From contig JAWDKM010000005.1 in assembly GCA_032464575.1 (NCBI GenBank), positions 1 to 64,000 on the forward strand: a stretch of 64,000 nucleotides of DNA, written 5' to 3'. Under the pieces are notes generated by a model. The model did no database searches and was not told the origin of the DNA. It saw only the letters and a program-made list of their open reading frames with translations. Made by a program: the position numbers and the translations under genes. This document shows positions 34,556-43,370 of the stretch, in pieces. The stretch's first letter is position 1, and every line of letters starts with the position of its first letter. This stretch comes from Pontivivens sp032464575 (lineage in GTDB: Bacteria > Pseudomonadota > Alphaproteobacteria > Rhodobacterales > Rhodobacteraceae).

Positions 34556-34783
34556 GTCGGAACACTTTCGCTGGGGCCGCGCGGACATCCCCTCCGCGCG
34601 ACATCGAAGTCCGCGGCACGATATGCGGGGTTTTTGCTGCGATGCAAGAGCCCCCCGGACACATGTCGCCGGCGATCTCGAAGCGCTTTGAGAAGGTGAC
34701 GCTTTTCGGCACCGCCACAGCGGTTGACGGCCCGCAAAGCTGCGCCAAGTGGCGGCGCAGCACCATTTTGGGGAGGCCGCCGC
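34556..34783. promoter_or_regulatory. Divergent promoter region of glgP and the GghA-like gene
   Basis: The 228 bases between the two divergent starts contain no gene. The 16-base palindrome at 34677-34692 lies near the middle. GGGGAGG at 34770-34776 is the ribosome site of the rightward gene. Because both genes start here, one regulator could switch both. Confidence 0.5.
34677..34692. promoter_or_regulatory. LacI-family-type operator
   Basis: CTCGAAGCGCTTTGAG is palindromic at 14 of 16 bases, around the central AAGCGCTT. LacI-family repressors of sugar catabolism bind such sites. A related sequence lies before glgX (25459-25474). No LacI gene is in the window. Confidence 0.6.
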
Positions 34784-37132
34784 ATGATCCGCCGTGACGA
34801 AAACGCCACGCTCGCGCTGGCACAACGGGTCCGCGAGACGCTGGACGGGGCGGAAACGAGCTTCGCGGGGCAGGAGGTGCTGGCCCGCCGCATGGGCGCC
34901 CATCTCAGCGACGGCCTGTGCGAGGCGATCTTCTGGACACCGGAGCTGTTGGAGGCCCGCGTGCCCGAGGGCGACGTCTATTTGGAGGTGCTGACGCCCC
35001 GCGGCGGCCTCGACCTGATGACCGCGCGCCAGAGCGTCACCTTCGATGTCGAGCGGGTGCCGATGGCGCGGGTGGATGCCTTCAGCCTCGTCGCCGCGGA
35101 CGGGATGGTCGCGGGCGTGCGCGAGCGTACCGGATCGTTCTACCGCCTCGCCTATTGCGGCGCGGACGCGCAGTGGCAGCACATCCTGGACCCCATGGCT
35201 TGGTCGCTGCCCTTCGGCGCCTTCGCCCCGGCGGAGTTCTACGACGTGGACGCGCTCCTTGCCGATCGGGCGGACGCGGACTACTGGCGGCAGTTCGCGG
35301 GCGATGCGCCCCACAAGTTCGGTCCCCCCGTGAACATCCAGCAGATCCACGTGCCCACCGCCACCGCGGGCGGGACGCTCGCGGCGCTCACGGCCCTTTA
35401 CGAACGCCTGGCCGAGCGGGTGCGCCGCGGAGTGGAGCTGGAACCCGCCGAACGGCTCTTCGCCGGATACGACGCCGTCCAGCTCCTGCCGGTCGAGCCG
35501 ACCACCGTCTACGAGGCCGGTCCCGCCTTCTGGCAGGAGGAGCCGGGCGAGGACGGCATCACGGTCGAGCTGATGCGCCCCGACACCACCAACTGGGGCT
35601 ACGACGTGGTGATCGCGGGCATGTCCACCGTGAACCCGGTGCTGCTGGAATCGGGCCGCCCGGACGAGCTGGTCGACTTCGCCGCAGCGCTCCACACCTT
35701 CCCCCGGCCCAAGAAGCTGATCCTGGACGTCGTCTTCGGCCATTCCGACAACCAGGGGACGGAGGTGCTGAACTCCTACTGGTTCGCCGGGCCGAACATG
35801 TACGGCCAGAACATGAACTACCGCCACCCCACCGTGCGCGCCCTGATGCTGGAGATGCAGCGGCGAAAGGTCAATTTCGGCGCGGACGGCGTGCGGGTCG
35901 ACGGCGCGCAGGACTTCAAGTGGTGGGATGCTGAGGCCGAGACGCTGCGCCACGACGACGAATACCTCCAGCAGATGTCCGACATAGTGCAGGAGGTCGC
36001 CGGCACCCGCTACCGTCCCTGGTTCGTCTTCGAGGACGGCCGCCCCTGGCCGCAGGAGGACTGGGAGCTCTCCTCGACCTACCGCGCGGTGATCGAGACC
36101 CAGCCGGACCCCGACGTCTTCCAGTGGGGCCCGCTCACCTTCGCGCACAACACGCCCTTCCTCTACGGCTTCTGGCTGTCGAAATGGTGGCGGATCCGGG
36201 AGATCCTGAACCACGGCGCCAACTGGATCTCGGGCTGCGCCAACCACGACACCCTGCGGCGCGGCACGCAGGTCGACACCAAGCTCAACATCAACACGCG
36301 GCTGGGCAACACCCGGATGGAGATCCTGGACAAGGCCTACGACAACCCGGCCATCCAGATGGTGACCTACGCGGCCTTTCCGGGCGTGCCGATGGATTTC
36401 CTGAACGCCTCCGCCCGCGCCTCGTGGGGATTCATCCGCAACCAGGACGACCGCTACGGCGTGAAGGTCGTCGCCGAGGAGGCGATCAGCCTCAAGTGGC
36501 AGGTGGACGAGTATTCCTACTCGCTCCCCCAATCCTTTCCTCGCCTGAAGGCCCTTGGCTTCGAGGACCGCGAGAGCCTGGTGCGGTTCATGGAATTCCT
36601 ACCCGCCCTGGTCGAGGTCACGGACTACGACCTCAACGTCATCGCGAAGCTCCTCAACGAAGTCGACCCGCCGCTCGACGGGCCCCGCCCCGTCACGGTC
36701 GCCGCCCTCAAGGAGATCGCGCGCGCCTGGATGGACGACATGCACGAGTACTGCAACGTCGCGCGCCATCACGCCCAGCTCTCCGACGCGCAGACCCGGT
36801 TCAACTACGACCTGCGCGAGTTCCGCCGCGCCCGGCCCTGGCTGCGCGAGAACTTGGGCGAACGCGACCGCTTCGACTATCGCCGCCCCGTGGAGGGGAC
36901 GGTGCTCTTCACCTCGCTGCGCCACGGCCCTGACGGCGAGCAGGTCTATATGGTCGCCCACATGGAGGGCGGGCCTACGGCCGAGTTCGACCCCCTGCGC
37001 CTGCCCATCGACGGGCTGGAGGGCTTCGGGTGGGAGGTCGCCCTGCGCACGCCCCCCATCGGCGGCGACTACATCAGCGGCCCACTCACGCTGCACGACA
37101 GCCAGGGCGTCGTCTTCACCCGCCGTCCCTGA
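34784..37132 (+). CDS. GH13-type glycoside hydrolase, candidate glucosylglycerol hydrolase
   Basis: The 782 residues resemble a GH13 barrel with unusual spacing. The nucleophile Asp would be in GADGVRVDGAQDFKWW, the acid/base Glu in FVFEDGRPW and the third acid in SGCANHDTLRRG. From memory the pattern fits glucosylglycerol hydrolase (GghA), which splits the osmolyte glucosylglycerol. The exact activity is not certain, and a phosphorylase-type activity is possible. ATG 34784 follows GGGGAGG. The gene is divergent from glgP and may share its LacI-type operator. If correct, it links glycogen with compatible-solute use. Confidence 0.65.
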   Translation: MIRRDENATLALAQRVRETLDGAETSFAGQEVLARRMGAHLSDGLCEAIFWTPELLEARVPEGDVYLEVLTPRGGLDLMTARQSVTFDVERVPMARVDAFSLVAADGMVAGVRERTGSFYRLAYCGADAQWQHILDPMAWSLPFGAFAPAEFYDVDALLADRADADYWRQFAGDAPHKFGPPVNIQQIHVPTATAGGTLAALTALYERLAERVRRGVELEPAERLFAGYDAVQLLPVEPTTVYEAGPAFWQEEPGEDGITVELMRPDTTNWGYDVVIAGMSTVNPVLLESGRPDELVDFAAALHTFPRPKKLILDVVFGHSDNQGTEVLNSYWFAGPNMYGQNMNYRHPTVRALMLEMQRRKVNFGADGVRVDGAQDFKWWDAEAETLRHDDEYLQQMSDIVQEVAGTRYRPWFVFEDGRPWPQEDWELSSTYRAVIETQPDPDVFQWGPLTFAHNTPFLYGFWLSKWWRIREILNHGANWISGCANHDTLRRGTQVDTKLNINTRLGNTRMEILDKAYDNPAIQMVTYAAFPGVPMDFLNASARASWGFIRNQDDRYGVKVVAEEAISLKWQVDEYSYSLPQSFPRLKALGFEDRESLVRFMEFLPALVEVTDYDLNVIAKLLNEVDPPLDGPRPVTVAALKEIARAWMDDMHEYCNVARHHAQLSDAQTRFNYDLREFRRARPWLRENLGERDRFDYRRPVEGTVLFTSLRHGPDGEQVYMVAHMEGGPTAEFDPLRLPIDGLEGFGWEVALRTPPIGGDYISGPLTLHDSQGVVFTRRP

Positions 37133-37368
37133 GCAAACCCGGAACGCTCCCACCCCCTCGTCCCGGCCCGCGGGGCCGCGCCCGGCGTTGGGCCGGGCCG
37201 CACCTTCGGCACGGAGGCGCCTTGCCTTCGATTTCGCCCAAATACTCGAAGGCCCACCTGCGGCCGGGCGTCGCGCCTTGAGTATTTGCACGAAGTCGAA
37301 AACGGGGTTTTGACTGTCGCGGGCCGACGGAATGCCTAGATAGGGACCGAGGCAGAGCGGGAGGATCC
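37133..37368. other. Intergenic region with AAATACTC hairpin
   Basis: The 236 bases between the GghA-like gene and the selD fusion hold no gene. An imperfect inverted repeat at 37227-37300 dominates. GGGAGGAT just before 37369 serves as ribosome site for the next gene. Confidence 0.45.
37227..37300. repeat. AAATACTC-type hairpin element
   Basis: Bases 37227-37247 and 37280-37300 are inverted copies that match at 18 of 21 positions and carry CAAATACTC/GAGTATTTG. A related hairpin lies at 51891-51939. It follows the GghA-like gene and probably acts in termination or 3'-end formation. Confidence 0.6.
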
Positions 37369-39528
37369 ATGCGACCCACCTATCCGGTGACGCGCGACGT
37401 CGTACTCGTGGGCGGCGGCCACGCCCATGCGCTCGTGCTGCGCAAGTGGGGGATGAAACCGCTGCCCGGTGCGCGGCTCACCGTCATCACCCCCGATCCG
37501 ACCGCGCCCTATACCGGCATGCTGCCGGGCTTCGTCGCGGGGCACTATGCCCGCGACGAGCTCGAGATCGACATGATCCGCCTCGCCCGCTTTGCCGGCG
37601 CGCGCGTGGTGCCGGCCCGCGCCATCGGCCTCGACCGGGAGAACAGGCGCGTGGAGGTGAGCGGCCGGCCGCCGGTCGCCTACGACGTCGCCTCGATCAA
37701 CGTGGGCATCACCGCGATCCTGCCCGACCTGCCGGGCTTCGCCGAACACGCGGTGCCTGCCAAGCCCCTCGGCCTCTTCGCCGACCGGTGGCAGGCCTAC
37801 GTGACCCGTGTCGAGAACGGCGAGCTCGCGCCGCGGATCGCCGTGATCGGCTGCGGCATCGCGGGGGCGGAGCTCGCGCTCGCCATGCATCACCGCCTGC
37901 GCGACCGCGCCCCGAAGATCCACATCCTGGAGGAGCGCGATGCGCTGTCCGGCGCGAGCCCGCGCGCCCGCGCGAAGCTCAACGCCGCCCTCGCCGAGGC
38001 CGGGGTGGACGTGATCGACGGCGCCCGCGTGATCGAGGTCCATGCCGACCGCGTGGAGACGAAAAAGGGGCCCGTGCCCGCCACCTTCATCGTCAGCGCC
38101 GCGGGCGCGAACCCGCAGAACTGGATCGCGCAGACCGGGCTGGAGCAGGACGGTGGCTTTCTCTGCGTCGACAGGTACCTGCGCAGCGTCAGCGACAAGA
38201 GCATCTTCGCCGCCGGCGATTGCGCCCACATGACCCACGCCCCGCGGGAAAAGGCGGGCGTCTACGCCGTGCGGCAGGCGCCCTATATCCACGACAACCT
38301 GCGCGCCAGCCTCGGCGCCGGGCGGCTGCGGGAGTACCGCCCGCAAGCCGACTACCTCAAGCTCGTCTCCATCGGGCGGCAGAGCGCCGTCGCCGACTGG
38401 TACGGGCTCGCCCCCTCCGGCGACTGGCTCTGGGGCTGGAAGGACCGGATCGACCGCAAGTTCATGGACCAGTTCGAAGAGCTGCCGAAGATGGAGGAGG
38501 ACCGCAGGGTCCCTGCCGAGGCCGCGAAGGGCGTGGCGACGCTGGTCGCCGCCCAGCAGCTCTGCGGCGGCTGCGGGGCCAAGGTGGGCGCGGGCGAGCT
38601 GGCCGCCCAGCTTGCCGCCCTGCCCCGCCCGGCGCGCAACGATGTCGCCCGCGGCGCCGGGGACGACGCGGCGCTGCTGCACCACGACGGCGGCTTCCAG
38701 ACCTTCACCACCGACCATTTCCGCAGCTTCGCCGACGACTGGTGGACGCTGGCGCGCATCGCCGCCCTCCATGCCATGGGCGACGTCTGGGCCATGGGCG
38801 GCCGGCCGCAGGCGGCCCTCAGCCAGCTCACCCTGCCGCGCATGGCCGAGCGCCCTCAGGCCGAGATGCTGCGGGAGATCCTGGATGCCGCCGCCTCGAC
38901 CTTCGCCGAGGCAGGCGCCGACCTCGTCGGCGGGCACACCTCGCTGGGGGCAGAGCTGACGGTGGGCTTCTCCGTCACTGGCCTCGTGGAGCGGCCCGTC
39001 GGGCTGGACGGGGCGCAGGCGGGCGACCGGCTGATCCTGACGAAGCCCATCGGCACCGGCACCGTGCTGGCTGCCCACATGAAATGGCGCGCGCAGGGCG
39101 AGGACGTGTCCGCGGCGCTCGCCTCCATGCAGCGCAGCCCGGCAGCCGCGGCAGCGACGCTGGCGGGCGAGGCCCACGCGATGACCGACGTGACGGGCTT
39201 CGGGCTTGCGGGCCACCTCCTCGGCCTCCTCGACCGCGCGGATCTCGGGGCGGAGCTGGCCGAGGTGCCGTTCCTGCCGGGGGCCGAGGCGCTGTCGGCG
39301 AAGGGTCACCGCTCCTCCCTCTTCGCGCACAACAGCGCCCGCGCCGATGCGGTGAAGGGCGGGGCGGGACCGCAGCGCGACCTCCTCTTCGACCCGCAGA
39401 CCGCGGGCGGGATGCTCGCGGCCGTGCCCGAGGGGTCCGACGTGCTCGCCACGCTCCACGACCAGGGCGAACCGGCGTGGGAGATCGGCCGCCTCGTGTC
39501 AGGCCCGGTGCGGATCGAGCTCGCCTGA
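37369..39528 (+). CDS. selD: FAD/NAD(P)-dependent oxidoreductase fused to selenide, water dikinase (SelD)
   Basis: The 719 residues join two enzymes. Residues 1-370 form an NDH-2-like flavoprotein (VVLVGGGHAHALVLRKW near the start; IAVIGCGIAGAELALAM in the second nucleotide fold; SIFAAGDCAHM). Residues 385-719 form SelD, which makes selenophosphate from selenide and ATP. The active-site segment CGGCGAK has C402 and K405 in the places of the known Cys/Lys pair, so Cys rather than selenocysteine is used. DDAAL, GGHTSLGAEL, DVTGFGLAGH and the C-terminal DPQTAGG follow. mnmH is tail to tail and overlaps by 30 bases. The flavoprotein may supply reduced selenium, which is inference. Confidence 0.92.
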   Translation: MRPTYPVTRDVVLVGGGHAHALVLRKWGMKPLPGARLTVITPDPTAPYTGMLPGFVAGHYARDELEIDMIRLARFAGARVVPARAIGLDRENRRVEVSGRPPVAYDVASINVGITAILPDLPGFAEHAVPAKPLGLFADRWQAYVTRVENGELAPRIAVIGCGIAGAELALAMHHRLRDRAPKIHILEERDALSGASPRARAKLNAALAEAGVDVIDGARVIEVHADRVETKKGPVPATFIVSAAGANPQNWIAQTGLEQDGGFLCVDRYLRSVSDKSIFAAGDCAHMTHAPREKAGVYAVRQAPYIHDNLRASLGAGRLREYRPQADYLKLVSIGRQSAVADWYGLAPSGDWLWGWKDRIDRKFMDQFEELPKMEEDRRVPAEAAKGVATLVAAQQLCGGCGAKVGAGELAAQLAALPRPARNDVARGAGDDAALLHHDGGFQTFTTDHFRSFADDWWTLARIAALHAMGDVWAMGGRPQAALSQLTLPRMAERPQAEMLREILDAAASTFAEAGADLVGGHTSLGAELTVGFSVTGLVERPVGLDGAQAGDRLILTKPIGTGTVLAAHMKWRAQGEDVSAALASMQRSPAAAAATLAGEAHAMTDVTGFGLAGHLLGLLDRADLGAELAEVPFLPGAEALSAKGHRSSLFAHNSARADAVKGGAGPQRDLLFDPQTAGGMLAAVPEGSDVLATLHDQGEPAWEIGRLVSGPVRIELA

Positions 39529-40569
39529 GGCCGCGATCACGCGGGCGGCGGCTGTCCCGATCCCGGCCTCCGACAGGTCATCGAGCGCAAGCACCGCGCT
39601 CGGCTCGGGATGCCGTGCGCGGTGCTTGCGATAGGCGGGGTCGTAGTGACGTTCCATCAGGCTCGCCGCCAGCGCCGCGTGCTCCCCGGCGGCCGCAAGC
39701 GCCTGCCATTCCTCGAGCTGTGCGGTCCCATGCAGGCCCTTGAGCCTGGCCAGCACCGCCTCCAGCCGCGCGACATCCGACACGATATCGGCATAGGCGC
39801 GGGTCAGGTAGCGGGCCCGCTCGCCCAGCGGTGCGCTCAGTTCGATCCGGGGGGCCGCGCCCATCGCGGTCCACAGGGCCGGGGGGATCTGGACCTGACC
39901 GACCTTGCTCGATTCGCCCTCCACCACGACGGGGCGCGCCGGATCGAGGCGGGAGAAGGCCCCAGCCAGCGCCGTCTCGAACCCCTTCTGCGACGGCTGC
40001 GGCCGGTGGGGATGCGCACCGAAGACCGAGCCGCGATGCGCTGCCAGCCCCTCCAGGTCGACCACCTGCGCCCCCTGCTGTCCCATCGCCTTCAGGATGT
40101 CGGTCTTGGCACAGCCCGTGTTTCCGTCGAGCACCACGATCCGCCACGGGAACGCCTCGCCATAGAGCAGGCCGTTCACCAGCCGCCGGTAGCTGCGATA
40201 GCCACCGTCGAGCGTCTGCACGCGCCAGCCGATCTGCCCCAGGATGAGGCCCATCGACCCCGAACGCTGCCCGCCCCGCCAGCAGTAGATCAGCGGGCGG
40301 TAGCCCGAGGGCTTCGCCATGAAATGCGCGTCGATATTGGCAGCGACGTTGCGCGCGACCAAAGCGGCCCCGATCTTGCGCGCTTCCAGCCGGCTTTCCT
40401 GCACGTAGATGGTGCCGACACGCGCGCGCTCCGCGTCCGAAAGCACAGGCAGGCTGATCGCGCCGGGCAGGTGATCCTCGGCGAATTCGGAGGGCGAGCG
40501 CACATCGATGATCTCGTCGAAGGGCGCGTCGTGGAGGTCGGGGAGGGCGTGAAGCTGGAAGGCAGGCAT
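39499..40569 (-). CDS. mnmH: tRNA 2-selenouridine synthase
   Basis: It replaces sulfur in 2-thiouridine of tRNA wobble positions with selenium from selenophosphate. The 356 residues contain an N-terminal rhodanese domain with the catalytic Cys in YCWRGGQRSGS and a P-loop domain (LDGNTGCAKTD). The EGESSKVGQVQIP motif is typical of MnmH. Its 3' end overlaps that of the selD fusion by 30 bases on the opposite strand. With SelD this makes a complete selenouridine module. No selenocysteine machinery is in the window. Confidence 0.93.
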   Translation of the reverse strand: MPAFQLHALPDLHDAPFDEIIDVRSPSEFAEDHLPGAISLPVLSDAERARVGTIYVQESRLEARKIGAALVARNVAANIDAHFMAKPSGYRPLIYCWRGGQRSGSMGLILGQIGWRVQTLDGGYRSYRRLVNGLLYGEAFPWRIVVLDGNTGCAKTDILKAMGQQGAQVVDLEGLAAHRGSVFGAHPHRPQPSQKGFETALAGAFSRLDPARPVVVEGESSKVGQVQIPPALWTAMGAAPRIELSAPLGERARYLTRAYADIVSDVARLEAVLARLKGLHGTAQLEEWQALAAAGEHAALAASLMERHYDPAYRKHRARHPEPSAVLALDDLSEAGIGTAAARVIAASGELDPHRA

Positions 40570-40709
40570 GATGCAGGCCTACCCGAAAAGCTGCGTGCCG
40601 CCCAGCCTGGACCCGGTGCCGGGGTCGGCCTCTTCGGATGCCGACCGATTTACCCGACGGAGCCCGCCCGCTATGCCAGTCACACACGCCCGAGTTGCAA
40701 GGACACGTT

Positions 40710-41867
40710 ATGCATCACCACGCCCTGTCGCTCCTGCTCGCGTGCCTCGCCGCGCAGCCCGCCCTCGCCGACCGTCTCGACCGCTTGCGTGAGCCGCTGA
40801 CCGAAGGATTGCTGATTGTCGCGCTGGAGGAACAGTCGCGCGAGGAGCCCCGCAACTGGGGCCTCTCGCCGATTTCGGTAACGGATCTCGGCGTGATCCG
40901 GCAAAGGCTCGGCCCAGAGAGCGATGCGTTTCCTTACTACAGCGCCGCTTTTGCAGGCTGGGCCAACTTCCATCGGGAGATCGAACGCGCCGGGGAGCAC
41001 GGCATCGCGGCGCTCGTCGGACCCGACGCTGCGAAGGCTGAACTGATCACCAGTTTTGATGGCCGGGCCGCGCAGATCAGGCGGATCACCTTTGCGGATC
41101 CGGCGGCGGCCGTCGGGCACCGCGAGCAGATCAGGGACAGCTTCTACTCCGAAGTGCGCTCACCGGACCGGATCGCATTCGAGGAGCATGTCGGCTGGAC
41201 CATCCTCGATACGGAGGGACGACAGGCCACGATCAGCGATCCACGCCGGGCCGATGCGCTCGACGGCGCGGACCTCGCCGGAACCGCGGCGGCGGACCGG
41301 TATCTGGCAACGCTCGACCTGACGCTCGACGATGCCGAGCAGGCGGCACCCGGCGACGCGATGGCGGTCGAGCTGACGGTCAGCCTTCACGGCAATCTGA
41401 CGGAGCCGGGTTGGACGCCCGCCTCACCCGTCCCTGAAGGTGCTGGAACGGAGCCCGGAGGCCTTCCGCCCTATTTCGGCGTCGTCGTGGTGGACTGGCG
41501 GATGCCGAACGACCACGGCGTCGTAACGGTCGGCCTGACCCATACCGGTCCCTGCGAAGCTGACCCGCGGGCCGGCGATCTCCTGCGCGAGCGCTGGGAC
41601 ACGACGCCCATCCTGCGCGTCGAATCGAAAGGGGAACACCCTGCGGCCGGCAGTCTCCTCGGCCCTGTCGGCCAAATCCGCTCCGCAGCGCATGCAACGG
41701 ATAATTGGGGCGAGGTCTGCATCACGACGCTGACCACTTCGGAAACGCCGCTGATCCGTGCCCCAATCGATCCGCGAGACAGCGCGGTGCTCGACGAAGT
41801 GAACCTCGTCTATTTGCACATGGCCAACCTCTTCAAGGGCGGCGAGCCGGAGCCGCTGTTTCGGTAG
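40710..41867 (+). CDS. Secreted protein of unknown function
   Basis: The 385 residues start with a signal peptide (MHHHALSLLLACLAAQPALA, cleavage before DRL). The mature part has no membrane helix and appears as a mixed alpha/beta soluble protein. It has few Cys residues and a Pro/Gly-rich loop around residues 235-255. I do not recognise the family. It is probably periplasmic. It is read rightward, divergent from mnmH, and precedes an iron-type binding protein gene by about 110 bases. Confidence 0.7.
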   Translation: MHHHALSLLLACLAAQPALADRLDRLREPLTEGLLIVALEEQSREEPRNWGLSPISVTDLGVIRQRLGPESDAFPYYSAAFAGWANFHREIERAGEHGIAALVGPDAAKAELITSFDGRAAQIRRITFADPAAAVGHREQIRDSFYSEVRSPDRIAFEEHVGWTILDTEGRQATISDPRRADALDGADLAGTAAADRYLATLDLTLDDAEQAAPGDAMAVELTVSLHGNLTEPGWTPASPVPEGAGTEPGGLPPYFGVVVVDWRMPNDHGVVTVGLTHTGPCEADPRAGDLLRERWDTTPILRVESKGEHPAAGSLLGPVGQIRSAAHATDNWGEVCITTLTTSETPLIRAPIDPRDSAVLDEVNLVYLHMANLFKGGEPEPLFR

Positions 41868-41882
41868 CGGGCTTTCCGCATT

Positions 41883-41959
41883 CCCGAGCAAACCAGTCGA
41901 AATTAGTGCTTGACGAAAACAGTCGGGATGGCATCTCTATGCCCGAGCAAATCAGTCGG
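41883..41959. promoter_or_regulatory. Direct repeat flanking the binding-protein promoter
   Basis: CCCGAGCAAACCAGTCGA (41883-41900) recurs as CCCGAGCAAATCAGTCGG (41942-41959), 16 of 18 bases the same, with centres 59 bases apart. A TTGACG that could serve as a -35 box lies between them near 41920. The pair could be two regulator half-sites or the trace of a small duplication. The regulator is unknown. Confidence 0.45.
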
Positions 41960-41980
41960 ACACCAAAGAAGGAGCCCCCG

Positions 41981-42988
41981 ATGCTGCGTCCCCTCATCCT
42001 CGCCACCACGGCGCTCACCGTCGCCGCCCCCGCTTTCGCGCAGGAGCTCAACCTCTACTCCTCGCGCCACTACGACACGGACGAGCGGCTCTATTCCGAT
42101 TTCGAAGAGGCGACCGGCATCACCATCAACCGCATCGAGGGCAATGCCGACGAGCTGATCGAGCGTATGGTGGCCGAGGGCGAGAACTCCCCCGCCGACA
42201 TCCTGCTGACGGTCGATGCCTCCCGCATCGCGCGCGCCGAGCAGGCGGGTGTGCTCCAGCCGATCGAGAGCGAACTGCTGACCGAGGCGATCCCCGCCGA
42301 GCTGCAGGACGACGATGGCCACTGGTTCGGCTTCTCCCAGCGTGCGCGCATGTTCTTCTACGTCGCCGACCGTGTGGAGAACCCGCCGCAGACCTACATG
42401 GACCTCGCCGATCCCGCCTATGACGACATGGTCTGCATGCGCTCGGCGACGAACGTCTACTCCCAGACCCTGCTCGCCGCGATCATCGAGAACGAGGGCG
42501 AGGAAGCCGCGCGCACCTGGGCCGCGGGCCTTCTGGAGAACCTCGCCCGCGATCCGCAGGGTGGCGACACCGACCAGCTGCGCGGCCTCGTCTCGGGCGA
42601 GTGCGACATCGCGGTGTCGAACTCCTACTACTTCGCCCGCGCCCTGCGGAAGGAGGTCGACGGCCTCTCGGACTCCGTCGAGGACATCGCTTGGGTCTAT
42701 CCCAACCAGGCCTCGAACGGGGCGCACGTGAACATCTCCGCCGGCGGCGTCGCGGCCCATGCGCCGAACCTCGAGAACGCGATCGCCTTCCTCGAGTACC
42801 TCGCGAGCGAGCAGGCGCAGAGCTACTTCGCCGACGGCAATGACGAGTTCCCGGTGGTCGAGGGCGTGCCGGTGAGCGCATCCGTCGCCGAGCTCGGCTC
42901 CTTCGAGGGCGACACGGTGGACCTCGCCGCGGTTGCGGACAACGTGCCGCTCGCCCAGCAGATCTACAACGAGACCGGCTGGGAGTAA
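41981..42988 (+). CDS. ABC transporter substrate-binding protein, ferric iron type (FbpA/FutA-like)
   Basis: This periplasmic protein probably binds Fe(III). The 335 residues have a signal peptide (MLRPLILATTALTVAAPAFA, cleavage before QEL) and the family start LNLYSSRHYDTDERLYSDFE. The YY of the iron site is seen in SNSYYFARAL and the late GAHVNISAGGVAAHAPN is typical. An upstream in-frame ATG would precede the signal sequence. ATG 41981 with GAAGGAG is preferred. A strong hairpin follows the stop. The likely partner permease is encoded on the other strand to the right. Confidence 0.88.
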   Translation: MLRPLILATTALTVAAPAFAQELNLYSSRHYDTDERLYSDFEEATGITINRIEGNADELIERMVAEGENSPADILLTVDASRIARAEQAGVLQPIESELLTEAIPAELQDDDGHWFGFSQRARMFFYVADRVENPPQTYMDLADPAYDDMVCMRSATNVYSQTLLAAIIENEGEEAARTWAAGLLENLARDPQGGDTDQLRGLVSGECDIAVSNSYYFARALRKEVDGLSDSVEDIAWVYPNQASNGAHVNISAGGVAAHAPNLENAIAFLEYLASEQAQSYFADGNDEFPVVEGVPVSASVAELGSFEGDTVDLAAVADNVPLAQQIYNETGWE

Positions 42989-43003
42989 CCGGCCCACCCG
43001 CGA

Positions 43004-43030
43004 TCCCCGCCGGACAGCCTCCGGCGGGGA
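43004..43030. terminator. Bidirectional hairpin terminator
   Basis: TCCCCGCCGGA (43004-43014) pairs perfectly with TCCGGCGGGGA (43020-43030) around a five-base loop. It lies between the convergent binding-protein and SH3 genes and shares the CCCCGCCGGA core of other window hairpins. Confidence 0.7.
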
Positions 43031-43049
43031 CATTTCGCGAAGAGAGAGA

Positions 43050-43370
43050 TCAGGAGAGGCAGCGCAGCGGCACCCAGCCGGCGCTGCCTTTTCCGTTGTC
43101 GCACCACGCCCAGCCATGGAGTTCCTCGATGACCGTGAGGCTGTCGCCCGCGGCACAGGTGAGTTCCTGCGCCGAGTAGTTCCGGGTCGCGCGCCCGTCC
43201 ACTATCAGCGTGTCAGGCACCCAACCCTCGCGCCCGTCCGGGGCAATGGCCCAAAGCCAGCGGTACCCGTCCCAGATGTCCTCCCGCCCGGTCAGCCGGA
43301 CCGCCTCCCCCGCGCCCAGGCGGATGGGGTCGGCGTAGCTCGCCGTCCAGCCCTCCCGGACCTCCCTCAC
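43050..43370 (-). CDS. Small SH3-domain protein
   Basis: The 106 residues contain two SH3-like halves, as judged from repeated aromatic/Gly patterns (YRWLWAIAPDGREGWVPD and WAWCDNGKGSAGWVPLRC). There is no signal peptide, so it is probably cytoplasmic. Its start overlaps the stop of the ABC permease gene by four bases, which suggests translational coupling. Its role is unknown; association with the iron permease is only contextual. Confidence 0.75.
   Translation of the reverse strand: MREVREGWTASYADPIRLGAGEAVRLTGREDIWDGYRWLWAIAPDGREGWVPDTLIVDGRATRNYSAQELTCAAGDSLTVIEELHGWAWCDNGKGSAGWVPLRCLS

Noticed and set aside
34556..36532. A 659-codon upstream extension of the glgP frame
   Set aside because: It lies antisense to the GH13-like gene, which has clear catalytic motifs, and glgP homology begins only at 34555.
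37369..39528. Possible selenocysteine (in-frame TGA) in SelD
   Set aside because: The active-site position is a TGC Cys codon and no internal TGA occurs in the frame.
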